Shown in pieces: positions 1 to 6,323 of a DNA stretch of 9,868 nt (positions are counted from its first letter, which is position 1; each line of letters starts with the position of its first letter). Below the pieces are notes generated by a model, which saw nothing but the letters and a program-made list of their open reading frames with translations, ran no database searches and was not told the DNA's origin. The stretch is from Gp6-AA40 sp035649395. Its GTDB lineage: Bacteria; Acidobacteriota; Vicinamibacteria; Vicinamibacterales; UBA2999. Location: contig DASRJR010000068.1 of NCBI GenBank assembly GCA_035649395.1, positions 1 to 9,868 of the forward strand, given 5' to 3'. Position numbers and translations under genes: made by a program.

Positions 1-432
1 TTGAAGGACGTGGATGGCCGCCGCATCGTGCTGGTCTTCACCGATGGCGACGACACCGCCAGCAAGCGCGACATGGGCGATGTGCTGGTCAAGGCGCGCG
101 AGACGGAGACGATGATCTACGCGATCGGCCTCGAGTCGGAGATCGCGATCGGTCCCGGACGGATGCAGCGGACCAGACCCGATCGCGGCCTGCGCAAGCT
201 CGCCGACGAAACCGGCGGCGGTTACTTCGAGCTGAAGAAGACCGCGGAGTTGGCGCCCACGTTCACCCGCGTCGCCGCGGAATTGCACAGCCTCTATACG
301 ATCGGCTTCACGCCGACGGCGTTCGACAACAAAGAGCACAAGCTGGAAGTGAAAACGAAGACGCCAGGCCAGAATGCGCGCGCACGAAAGAGCTACGTCG
401 CATCCGCGGATCGGCTCTCTGGCACGAAGTAG
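1..432 (+). CDS. VWA-domain exported protein, 3' part only (5' end lies outside the window)
   Basis: The visible 143 codons are the C-terminal half of a von Willebrand factor A protein of the VWFA-related Acidobacterial type. Residues 7-20 contain the strand-plus-Asp motif VFTDGDD, the third element of the metal-ion-dependent adhesion site (MIDAS). This is followed by an alternating helix/strand pattern, the ADETGGGYF segment (about 68-76) and the LYTIGFTP segment (about 98-105) that closes the domain. The same landmarks occur in the same order in the complete paralogue at 1773-2729, which has VFSDGED, ARETGGRSF and QYTVGYV. The reading frame is open to base 1 and the TTG there is internal to the domain, so the DxSxS part of the MIDAS and the signal peptide must lie upstream. 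Family members are usually secreted or periplasmic; the ligand is unknown. It ends at TAG 430-432, seven bases before the heptad-repeat hairpin. Confidence 0.85.
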   Translation: MKDVDGRRIVLVFTDGDDTASKRDMGDVLVKARETETMIYAIGLESEIAIGPGRMQRTRPDRGLRKLADETGGGYFELKKTAELAPTFTRVAAELHSLYTIGFTPTAFDNKEHKLEVKTKTPGQNARARKSYVASADRLSGTK

Positions 433-438
433 CCCGGC

Positions 439-516
439 AGTTCACAGTTCAAGGTTCAGAGTTCAAAGTTCACACTGAACGAGGAACGCTGAACGATGAA
501 CCTTGAACTGTGAACT
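439..516. repeat. Tandem 7-bp repeats in inverted arrangement forming a long hairpin
   Basis: Five consecutive 7-bp units of the form GTTCAnn run from 440 to 474 and are followed directly by six units of the opposite form nnGAACn from 475 to 516; five of these six read nTGAACn and one reads nGGAACn. The outer 20 bases (439-458) are a perfect reverse complement of 497-516. In the same register 461-465 pairs with 490-494 and 468-471 with 484-487, giving a long imperfect stem with a small loop around 472-483. There is no T-run after it, so it is not a typical intrinsic terminator. It lies between the stop of the VWA gene and the start of cyaY, where it could end or stabilise a transcript, or simply be an intergenic repeat family. 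That it recurs elsewhere in the genome is my inference. Confidence 0.85.
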
Positions 517-530
517 ACCGAGTTCGGCCG

Positions 531-848
531 ATGTCTTTGACCGATCAGGAATTCCGCCTGCAAGCGGATCTCGCGCTCGAGCACCTTCAGCACGCACTCC
601 AGCCGATCGCCGACGAGCAAGGGTTCGAGGTCGAACTGCAGAATGGCGTACTGCAGGTCGTGTTCGACGAGCCGGCTCCCTCGAAGTTCGTCGTCAGTCC
701 GAACGCGCCGGTGCGGCAGATCTGGGTGTCGGCGCTGTCGCGCAGCTTCAAGCTGTCCTGGTCGGCGGAGGAGAAGACGTTCGCGCTCGACGGTGAGCCG
801 CTGGACGCGCTGGTGGATCGCCTCGCGCGTCAGTTCCTTTCCGGCTAA
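531..848 (+). CDS. cyaY: Frataxin-like iron-binding protein CyaY
   Basis: This is a 105-residue cytosolic protein of the frataxin/CyaY family, which binds iron and modulates the cysteine desulfurase in iron-sulfur cluster assembly. Bacterial CyaY is usually about 105-110 residues, so the length fits. Visible family features are an N-terminal amphipathic helix (about 4-28) with acidic residues, a short strand ending in NGVLQVVFDE (38-47), and the hallmark strand QIWVSALSRSFKLSW (63-77). A C-terminal helix EPLDALVDRLARQFL (89-103) follows. I chose ATG 531 because the protein then begins MSLTDQEFRL, like other CyaY proteins. An in-frame GTG at 510 would put seven extra residues inside the inverted repeat. 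No strong Shine-Dalgarno sequence precedes either start. No isc or suf genes are adjacent. The following gene begins 14 bp after the stop, so the two are probably co-transcribed. Confidence 0.85.
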   Translation: MSLTDQEFRLQADLALEHLQHALQPIADEQGFEVELQNGVLQVVFDEPAPSKFVVSPNAPVRQIWVSALSRSFKLSWSAEEKTFALDGEPLDALVDRLARQFLSG

Positions 849-862
849 ACTAGAAGCGCCTC

Positions 863-1324
863 ATGACTCAGCTGTCCGGGTCGGTGCTTGGCGTCCTTCT
901 CAGCATTGCACCGTTCGCACCATCGAAGGGTGTCTTCATCGCGCCATTATCCGCCGGTGCATCCATGGAGATTCGGCACATTCAACTGGACGCCGAACAA
1001 CCTGCCGATGCTCCGCCCTCGTCTCGACTGCAGTTCGACGTTCACAACACGAGCCCACGTGCCGTGAAAGATATCGTGGTACGGATCGTCATGGTCCGAT
1101 CGCGAACGGCCGATCAACCCGATACGCCGCGCACTCGCGTGGCCGGGCCGCTCGACGTCCGCTCCTCGTCTGAACTCTCGCCGGATTTCAGTGTTCACTT
1201 CGACATCCGACTCAAGAACCTCGGATCCGACTGTGACTGTGAAGCGGTGATCGACGTGCTCAGTGCACGCTACGTGGAAGAGCCGGACAGCGGCGCTCGA
1301 ATCGCCCGGGCTCTCAACCGCTAA
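863..1324 (+). CDS. Hypothetical protein, probably exported, with an FxLYD-like beta-sandwich segment
   Basis: I do not recognise this 153-residue protein. The first 34 residues are mildly hydrophobic (SGSVLGVLLSIAPFAP) and could act as a signal sequence or short anchor, but they lack the usual positive charge before the hydrophobic core. The middle (about 54-80) reads SRLQFDVHNTSPRAVKDIVVRI. That is the pattern of a beta-sandwich with a conserved 'N-x-S-x-x-x-V-x-D-I' turn, as in FxLYD and other extracellular Ig-like domains. A Cys pair in DCDC (124-127) precedes the last strands. Start ATG 863 follows cyaY by 14 bp, with only a weak purine-rich stretch (AGAAGCG) upstream. ATG 965, beginning at the IRHIQLD strand, is an alternative start that would remove the hydrophobic segment. 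The reading frame is supported by its position between two co-oriented features and by the absence of a plausible product on the other strand. Confidence 0.55.
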   Translation: MTQLSGSVLGVLLSIAPFAPSKGVFIAPLSAGASMEIRHIQLDAEQPADAPPSSRLQFDVHNTSPRAVKDIVVRIVMVRSRTADQPDTPRTRVAGPLDVRSSSELSPDFSVHFDIRLKNLGSDCDCEAVIDVLSARYVEEPDSGARIARALNR

Positions 1325-1339
1325 CGTCGGCATCCGACG
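1325..1339 (+). terminator. Short hairpin immediately after a stop codon, possible terminator
   Basis: Directly after TAA 1322-1324, the six bases CGTCGG (1325-1330) are complemented by CCGACG (1334-1339) across a CAT loop. The downstream sequence is TCTCTC-like rather than a T-run. It lies in the 54-bp gap between two convergent genes (ends at 1324 and 1379), where a bidirectional stop signal is expected. A 6-bp stem can occur by chance in GC-rich DNA, so this is tentative. Confidence 0.3.
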
Positions 1340-1378
1340 ATCTCTCAGGACTGCAGCCACCGGCGACGGAAGGGGCCC

Positions 1379-1801
1379 TCACGGGGTTGCTCCCTTGCAC
1401 GACATCTGAATGGATTCGATGTTTGCGGTGAGTGCGTCGTCGAGCCGTGTCAGCCGGCTGCCGGGTGGAAACTGACGTGACATTCCCGTGAAACCAATCT
1501 CGATGAAGACGGTGAGGGCCGCGGCGGCACCGACGTCGATACTCCGGATTCGATTCCGCCAATCGACTTCATCGACCTGCAGGCGTTCCAGGTTCTGCCA
1601 GCGTCCGGGTCCGTTCAAGACCGCGCTCGCTCCCTTGAAGTCGTCGCGGTCGTAGACGAACGCATAGCACCCGTTCGGATTCGGCGCGGCAGGACCCACC
1701 GGGATGCGTTTCGGTTCGCCGCCGCACGCGGTCAACGAGAGCAGGACGAGGAGGGCGATGCACCAGTGACGATCAGCGGGGGCCAGGCGCGTAATAACCA
1801 T
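1379..1801 (-). CDS. Beta/gamma-crystallin-like lipoprotein
   Basis: This 140-residue protein begins with a lipoprotein signal: positively charged N-terminus (R5, R11), hydrophobic core CIALLVLLSL (14-23) and lipobox LTAC with Cys26 as the lipidation site. After a Pro-rich linker come two Greek-key-like repeats. The first has CYAFVYDRDDFKG (45-57) and ends at RNRIRSIDV (82-90). The second has FIEIGFTGMSRQFPPG (99-114) and ends at TANIESIQM (125-133). This is the repeat plan of microbial beta/gamma-crystallins and the related I36-type proteins. The calcium motif, normally (N/D)(N/D)xx(S/T)S, reads RNRIRS and TANIES here, so calcium binding is probably weak or lost. Cys45 and Cys135 could form a disulfide. 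The start ATG (complement of 1799-1801) lies inside the upstream VWA gene (29-bp overlap in a different frame), implying translational coupling. A longer in-frame extension upstream lacks signal-like sequence and was dropped. Confidence 0.75.
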   Translation of the reverse strand: MVITRLAPADRHWCIALLVLLSLTACGGEPKRIPVGPAAPNPNGCYAFVYDRDDFKGASAVLNGPGRWQNLERLQVDEVDWRNRIRSIDVGAAAALTVFIEIGFTGMSRQFPPGSRLTRLDDALTANIESIQMSCKGATP

Positions 1802-2729
1802 TCTTGGTCCGGGCGGTGAGGTTCGGGCGGGCGATCTGAACGCCGAGACGACGCCACGACGCGTCGCGCTTCGGGTTGTGAGAGACGTAGCCGACCGTGT
1901 ACTGACTGGCGAGCTCGTCGGCGATCTGCGCATACACATCCGCCAGGTCCTCGACCTTGAGGGGGAAGAACGATCGTCCACCGGTCTCGCGAGCGAGCGT
2001 ACGCAATACGAACTCCGCCTCCTTGAAGCCCTTCGCCTGCGAGTCGGATCCTCGAAGCGCAATCGTGTAGATGCTCGTCTCTGAACGCTTGGCCAGGTCG
2101 AGCACTTCGTCGAACGCGACGAGGCTCGACGTGTCCTCGCCGTCGGAGAACACGATCAGTGCCTGACGCCGCACGTCCTCCTCGGTCACCGCCTTGACCT
2201 TCCGCAGCTCGCGCAGCGCGATGTAGATGGCGTTGTAGAGCGAGGTCGATCCACCGGCAGCCGTCTGCAGAATGGCGGCATCGAGGTCGCTGTGGCGAGA
2301 CGTGAACGACTGCCGGATCTCCACCCGGCTGTCGAAATCGATCACCTGCGCGATGTCGCTGGGTCGCAGCCGCTTCACGAAGTTCGAGGCAGCGGCCTGC
2401 AGCGTCGGCAGATGCTGCTCCATGCTCGCGCTCGTGTCGAGCAGCAGCGAGAGCGCAATCGGCTGCTGGCGGCGGTTGAAGAACGTGATGGTCTGCTTGA
2501 CGCCGTCCTCGAACACCGAGAACTCATCTGACTCGAGGTCGGTGATATAGCGCCCCATGCCATCGGTCACGGTCACGTTCATCGACACAACGTCGACACC
2601 GGCGCGAAAGGACGGCCCCTGCGCCGGCTTGGGGCCAACCGGCGGCGTCTGCTGCGCCAACAGCGCGCCCGCGGACACCGTGAGCACAAACACCGCGATG
2701 GGAAAGCGAGGATTCACGGCCACTCGCAT
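1773..2729 (-). CDS. Exported VWA-domain protein (VWFA-related Acidobacterial type)
   Basis: This 318-residue protein starts with a signal peptide (MRVAVNPRF, hydrophobic IAVFVLTVSAGALLA, likely cleavage near A25). An N-terminal strand-rich segment (about 43-86) contains VDVVSMNVTVTD and FSVFEDGVKQ, typical of the acidobacterial VWFA-related family. The VWA domain (about 90-283) has a complete MIDAS: D98-T-S100-A-S102, T162 in GGSTSLYNAI, and D196 in VFSDGED. Metal-dependent binding to a protein or polymer ligand outside the cytoplasm is therefore plausible; the ligand cannot be read from sequence. I chose ATG 2729 because it gives a clean signal peptide. The frame is open further upstream to 3002, but that part overlaps the kinase gene and is Arg-rich shadow sequence. 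ATG 2747 would add only six residues. It overlaps the downstream crystallin-like lipoprotein by 29 bp, so the two are probably one operon. It is a paralogue of the partial gene at 1-432. Confidence 0.88.
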   Translation of the reverse strand: MRVAVNPRFPIAVFVLTVSAGALLAQQTPPVGPKPAQGPSFRAGVDVVSMNVTVTDGMGRYITDLESDEFSVFEDGVKQTITFFNRRQQPIALSLLLDTSASMEQHLPTLQAAASNFVKRLRPSDIAQVIDFDSRVEIRQSFTSRHSDLDAAILQTAAGGSTSLYNAIYIALRELRKVKAVTEEDVRRQALIVFSDGEDTSSLVAFDEVLDLAKRSETSIYTIALRGSDSQAKGFKEAEFVLRTLARETGGRSFFPLKVEDLADVYAQIADELASQYTVGYVSHNPKRDASWRRLGVQIARPNLTARTKNGYYAPGPR

Positions 2730-2851
2730 GCTAACGCGCCGACACATCGTCCGGTTGCTGGAGTCGGGCGTCCATGCAAAATGCGGGATCCGGCCGCCCA
2801 GAGTCTGCGGAATCTCGACCCGAGCGAGTGGGCGGACGCGGGCCGTGCGCG
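2730..2851 (-). promoter_or_regulatory. Intergenic gap between the kinase and the VWA operon, candidate promoter region
   Basis: These 122 bases separate the kinase stop (complement of 2852-2854) from the VWA start at 2729, while the neighbouring gene pairs on this strand overlap. A separate promoter for the VWA/lipoprotein pair is therefore plausible. I searched the minus strand by eye for sigma-70 (-35/-10) and sigma-54 (GG-N10-GC) elements. I found no convincing match: a TTTTGC near 2777 has its GG two bases too far away for sigma-54. No strong hairpin or T-run marks the end of the kinase transcript. Confidence 0.25.
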
Positions 2852-4786
2852 TTACAACCGAGTGACGTACGCCGCCGCGTCGTCGATCGCTGCGGTACCC
2901 GGTGTGGCGGCCGGGAGCGTGACGGTGATCCGAGTTCCGCGTCCGCCGAGGCCTGCACCGCTCGTAATGGTGCCGCCATGCAGTTCGACAATCTGCCGGC
3001 ACATGTAGAGCCCGATCCCCGCGCCGCGAGCACCGGGGTGCGGTTCGGTGTGGTGATGTTCGAGCCGGAAGAACTTGTCGAAGACCCGCGAATGGAAGGC
3101 GGCCGGAATTCCCGGTCCCGTGTCGCTGATGCTGATCGACACCGTCCCGGGCATGGTGTCGCTGGCAGGGGTGAGTCGACCTTCGAGCGTGACCGTGCCC
3201 CCGCTTGGCGTGTACTTCAGAGCGTTCGACAGGATGTTGTCGAACACCGCGCGCAGGCGGAGTGCGTCGGCCACGACGCGCATCGGCCCTCGCTCGATGC
3301 GGTTGGTGATGCTGATGCCCAAGGCCCTGGCCTGTCCTTCGACGCGACGGAGGGCTTCAGCGACGACGGCCTCGGCCTGGAGCGGTTCAAGATTGAGACG
3401 GAGCTGGCCGGACTCGATGCGCGTCAAGTCGAGGAACTCGTGAACGGTTTCGGTGAGCTGGTCGACACCAATCAGCGAGGTGTCGACCAACTCGCGCTGG
3501 CGGTCGGGCAACACGTCGGACGCCTCCTTCAACATGAGCAGCGCCATCCGGAGCGTCGTCAGCGGCGTCTGCAGCTCGTGAGAAGCTACTGCGACCAACT
3601 CCGACCGCATCTCGTCGAACCGGACCAAATCGGTCACCTCGTACAAGAGCACGATCGCGCCGTGCTGACGAGGTGCCAGGCCTGAAACGGGTACGACGCG
3701 GGGCAACAGACGCTGCACCGTCCCGTCGAGCTCGATGCGGATCGTTCGAGTCAGGTCGGCAGCTGCCACCGCTCCGGTGCCGGCCACAATTGCGCGCGTG
3801 ACGGCGTCCAGGTCCAAGCCGTCGAGACGCAAGTCGTCCAGGCAGCGCGGCGCCTGCACGCCAGCCGATTCGAGCGTTCTCACGGCTGCGCGATTCATCG
3901 ACTGAATCTGCCCCTTGTCGTCGAGCAAGACGACCGCATCCGGCAGCGCCTCGAGCGTCGCTTCGAGCGTGTTCTTGGCACGAACAACCTCACCGATATT
4001 CGTGCGCCGGAACTCGGCCAGATCCTTCGCCATCTGGTTGAACGCACCGGCCAGTTCGCCGAGCTCATCGCGCGAGGACACGTCGATGCGTTCGGAGAAG
4101 TGACCACCGCGAATCGCGTTCGCGCCGTCGGTCAGTCGTCGCAGCGGTCCGACCACCCTGCGCGTCAGGTGCCACGCGACCGCCACCGCGATTCCCAGCG
4201 CGGCGAGCGTGATGAGCAGCACGACGCGGCGCGCCGCCGCAGCCTGGTCGCGGGCACCGCCGACCGCTGCTCGAGCCAGCGCGAAATGGCGGTCGCGAAT
4301 AGCGGTCGTCAGCGCGACCGCTCGGCGCAGCAGCGGATTCGCCTCGTCGTGGTACTGCACGAGCGCCTCGCGCTCCGAGGCGACCGATCGCACCGTGTCC
4401 GCCGCGTGACGGTAGGCGCCGAGCGCCGCTCGAAGCGGGTTCGCCAGTTCACGCTCATCCTCGGGTCCAAGCACCTCGAAGAGATCCGACATCGACCGAT
4501 CGACGACCGTGCGTTCTCGCGCCAGCACCACGGCGCCTTCGGTGTCACCGGACAGGATCAGCAGCACCGCGTCGTCCTCGCGTTCGAGCGCGCCGGCCAG
4601 CCGCGACGTGACCGCCGTGACCGACTCGCTCTGACGGACCGTATCCGTCACGATGCCGCTGAGTCGTGTCAGCGCGAAGAACGTCCACACGCTCGCCGTC
4701 ACCGTGGTGCAGACCAGCAGGCCGGCCGCGACCATGAATCGCACACCGAGACGACCGGGGATCGTCAACCGATCACGCCAACCCAT
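2852..4786 (-). CDS. Membrane sensor histidine kinase (HAMP-PAS-HisKA-HATPase), KinB-like
   Basis: This is a 644-residue inner-membrane histidine kinase. TM1 lies at about 17-39, an extracytoplasmic helical sensor region at about 40-185, and TM2 at about 187-207. HAMP follows (about 208-262, with VVGPLRRLTDGANAI and DELGELAGAFNQMAKDL). A PAS-like domain spans about 273-385 (TLEALPDAVVLLDDKGQIQSMN). HisKA carries phospho-acceptor His403 in ASHELQTPLT. The ATPase domain has an N-box (N517, N521 in FDNILSNALKYTP), G1 DTGPGIP (555-561), F-box VFDKFFRL (568-575) and G2 GAGIGLYM (588-595). All catalytic motifs are intact. Domain order and the HAMP-to-PAS junction resemble Pseudomonas KinB, and the partner resembles AlgB. 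ATG 4786 lies inside the regulator gene (14-bp overlap), indicating translational coupling. The sensed signal is unknown; the helical periplasmic region resembles four-helix-bundle sensors. Confidence 0.93.
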   Translation of the reverse strand: MGWRDRLTIPGRLGVRFMVAAGLLVCTTVTASVWTFFALTRLSGIVTDTVRQSESVTAVTSRLAGALEREDDAVLLILSGDTEGAVVLARERTVVDRSMSDLFEVLGPEDERELANPLRAALGAYRHAADTVRSVASEREALVQYHDEANPLLRRAVALTTAIRDRHFALARAAVGGARDQAAAARRVVLLITLAALGIAVAVAWHLTRRVVGPLRRLTDGANAIRGGHFSERIDVSSRDELGELAGAFNQMAKDLAEFRRTNIGEVVRAKNTLEATLEALPDAVVLLDDKGQIQSMNRAAVRTLESAGVQAPRCLDDLRLDGLDLDAVTRAIVAGTGAVAAADLTRTIRIELDGTVQRLLPRVVPVSGLAPRQHGAIVLLYEVTDLVRFDEMRSELVAVASHELQTPLTTLRMALLMLKEASDVLPDRQRELVDTSLIGVDQLTETVHEFLDLTRIESGQLRLNLEPLQAEAVVAEALRRVEGQARALGISITNRIERGPMRVVADALRLRAVFDNILSNALKYTPSGGTVTLEGRLTPASDTMPGTVSISISDTGPGIPAAFHSRVFDKFFRLEHHHTEPHPGARGAGIGLYMCRQIVELHGGTITSGAGLGGRGTRITVTLPAATPGTAAIDDAAAYVTRL

Positions 4787-6173
4787 ATCGCTTGCGCTTC
4801 CGCTGAAGTGTCGTCGCGTCGATGTCCAGGATCCGCGCCGCGGCTTCGAGCGAAGGAGCCTGCGCGACCACGCGGGCGATGTGTTCCCGCTCCAACGCGT
4901 CGATCGAGATCAGATCGCCCGGATGCAAGGCAGGGCGGTGAGTGTCCACCGCCGGCGCACTCGGTGCGGCGAGACCGAGATCGCCGACGTCGATCTGTGC
5001 TCGGGGTCCGAGGATCACCGCGCGCTCGACGGCATTTCGCAGCTCGCGAAGATTGCCCGGCCACACGTGCGTCTGCATCGCCTGCTCGGCCGCGGCCGAA
5101 AACGTCACGCTGCGGCGGCGCTGCTTTTGACTGAAGATGGCGAGGTAGTGCTGCGCCAGCAGGAGAATATCCTCCGGGCGCTCGCGCAACGCCGGCAGCG
5201 TCAGCGTCACGACGTTCAAACGATAGTACAGATCCTCCCGAAAACGACCGCGGCGCACGTCCGCTTCGAGATCGCGATTCGTCGCCGCGATCAGCCTGAC
5301 ATCGGCGTGTCGTTCATGTGCCTCGCCCAGCCGTTCGTAGGTGCGGTCGTTGAGAAAGCGAAGCAGTCGCGCCTGCGCATCGGTCGTCAGATCGCCGACC
5401 TCGTCGAGGAGCAGGGTTCCGTTCTCGGCTTCCTGAATCTTGCCAGCCACGTCCGCGACCGCAGCGCTGAACGCCCCCCTGCGGTGCCCGAACAGGGCGC
5501 TCGTCATCAGTTCACCAGACAGGGCCGGACAGTTGACGGTGATCAGCGGCGCATCGACGCGTGGGCTGTTCGCGCGAATCCATCGCGCGAGCACGTTCTT
5601 CCCCGTGCCGCTCTCTCCCCGGAGCAACAGGACCGCGTCGGAAGCCGCCGCTCGCGCCGCCGTCTGAAGGAAGCGAGCACAGCCAGGACTTCGCGACTCG
5701 AACAACGCCGGCTCGCCACTCTCGTCCAGCGCCTCCTGCAGTTCCGCCAGTCGACGGCGCATCCGCTGGGCCTCGACGACGCGATGCGCGGCCAGCCGAA
5801 TCTGATCGGGGGTGAACGGCTTCGGCACGTAGTCGACCGCTCCCCGCTTGATCGCGTTGACCGCGCTCTCGATCGAGGCGTACGCGGTCACGACGATGAC
5901 GCCGACATCCGGTTGCCGGACCAGAATTTCCGGAAGGAGCTCCAGACCTGCGTCGGTGCCCAACCACAAGTCCAGGAACACCACGTCGAAATGCCCGCGA
6001 TCGAGCGATTCGAGCGCCGCACGCCCGGTCGCGACGCCGAGCACGCGAGCGCCGGCCGTTTCCAGACACAGCCTGAGCGACTGCCGCACACCGGCGTCGT
6101 CGTCCACGACCAGCGCGGCCCATGGTGCTTTCGTGCGGATCGACGACTCGACAACCACGATCTCGGACAGCAT
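4773..6173 (-). CDS. NtrC/AlgB-type response regulator with sigma-54 activator AAA+ domain
   Basis: This is a 466-residue cytosolic regulator. The receiver (about 20-135) has acidic pocket D24-D26, phospho-acceptor D68 in FLDLW, T96 and K118 in VPKPF. The AAA+ domain (about 155-390) has Walker A GESGTGKN (186-193), Walker B LLLDEVGDL (254-262), AATNRDLE (297-304) and FREDLYYRLN (311-320). The C-terminal Fis-type helix-turn-helix (about 425-466) ends in LDIDATTLQRKRKRYGLA, very close to how Pseudomonas AlgB ends. The sigma-54 contact loop reads GAFSAA (233-238) rather than GAFTGA, so dependence on sigma-54 is not certain. I chose ATG 6173, which leaves a normal short leader before the receiver. 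GTG 6236, 63 bases further upstream in frame, would add 21 residues. Neither has a clear Shine-Dalgarno. It is the first gene of the regulator-kinase pair and is divergent from the large transporter gene. Confidence 0.93.
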   Translation of the reverse strand: MLSEIVVVESSIRTKAPWAALVVDDDAGVRQSLRLCLETAGARVLGVATGRAALESLDRGHFDVVFLDLWLGTDAGLELLPEILVRQPDVGVIVVTAYASIESAVNAIKRGAVDYVPKPFTPDQIRLAAHRVVEAQRMRRRLAELQEALDESGEPALFESRSPGCARFLQTAARAAASDAVLLLRGESGTGKNVLARWIRANSPRVDAPLITVNCPALSGELMTSALFGHRRGAFSAAVADVAGKIQEAENGTLLLDEVGDLTTDAQARLLRFLNDRTYERLGEAHERHADVRLIAATNRDLEADVRRGRFREDLYYRLNVVTLTLPALRERPEDILLLAQHYLAIFSQKQRRRSVTFSAAAEQAMQTHVWPGNLRELRNAVERAVILGPRAQIDVGDLGLAAPSAPAVDTHRPALHPGDLISIDALEREHIARVVAQAPSLEAAARILDIDATTLQRKRKRYGLA

Positions 6174-6323
6174 TGCACTTGCAACGGCCGCGAACAACCC
6201 TGATCTCGCCCGCTCCTGGGCGCCCGCCAGACGCACAGGTCAACCGCGGTCCGTCGACGCCAAGACGCCGATGTCGTGAGGTCGAGCTATCATCCGATTC
6301 GTAGCGCGCTCTCGTACTCGACG
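6174..6323. promoter_or_regulatory. Divergent intergenic region between the regulator and the transporter fusion
   Basis: These 150 bases separate two divergent genes and must hold the promoter or promoters for at least one of them. On the minus strand a TTGACC (complement of 6238-6243) resembles a -35 box, but the expected -10 position reads CCCAGG. On the plus strand TATCAT at 6288-6293 resembles a -10 box, but lacks a matching -35. No GG-N10-GC sigma-54 element was seen in the part I checked (upstream of the regulator). If GTG 6236 and GTG 6276 are the true starts, the gap shrinks to 39 bases. Confidence 0.35.

Noticed and set aside
439..516. CRISPR-like or intrinsic terminator interpretation of the repeat array
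   Set aside because: Units are 7 bp with no spacers, so it is not a CRISPR array. The stem is not followed by a T-run, so it is not a standard intrinsic terminator.
2730..3002. N-terminal extension of the VWA protein to 409 residues
   Set aside because: The extension overlaps the kinase gene, is Arg-rich, and would bury the signal peptide that begins at ATG 2729.
2774..3685. 303-codon open frame on the + strand
   Set aside because: It lies opposite the ATPase and HisKA domains of the sensor kinase, where N, G1, F and G2 boxes are all on the other strand.
4653..6203. 516-codon open frame on the + strand opposite the regulator and kinase start
   Set aside because: It is antisense to two genes with complete catalytic motifs. 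Its product is Arg/Gln/His-rich without domains, as expected from the complement of GC-biased coding DNA.
6215..6243. Sigma-70 promoter with TTGACC -35 box on the - strand
   Set aside because: The position 17 bases downstream reads CCCAGG, which does not resemble a -10 element, and no alternative spacing improves it.
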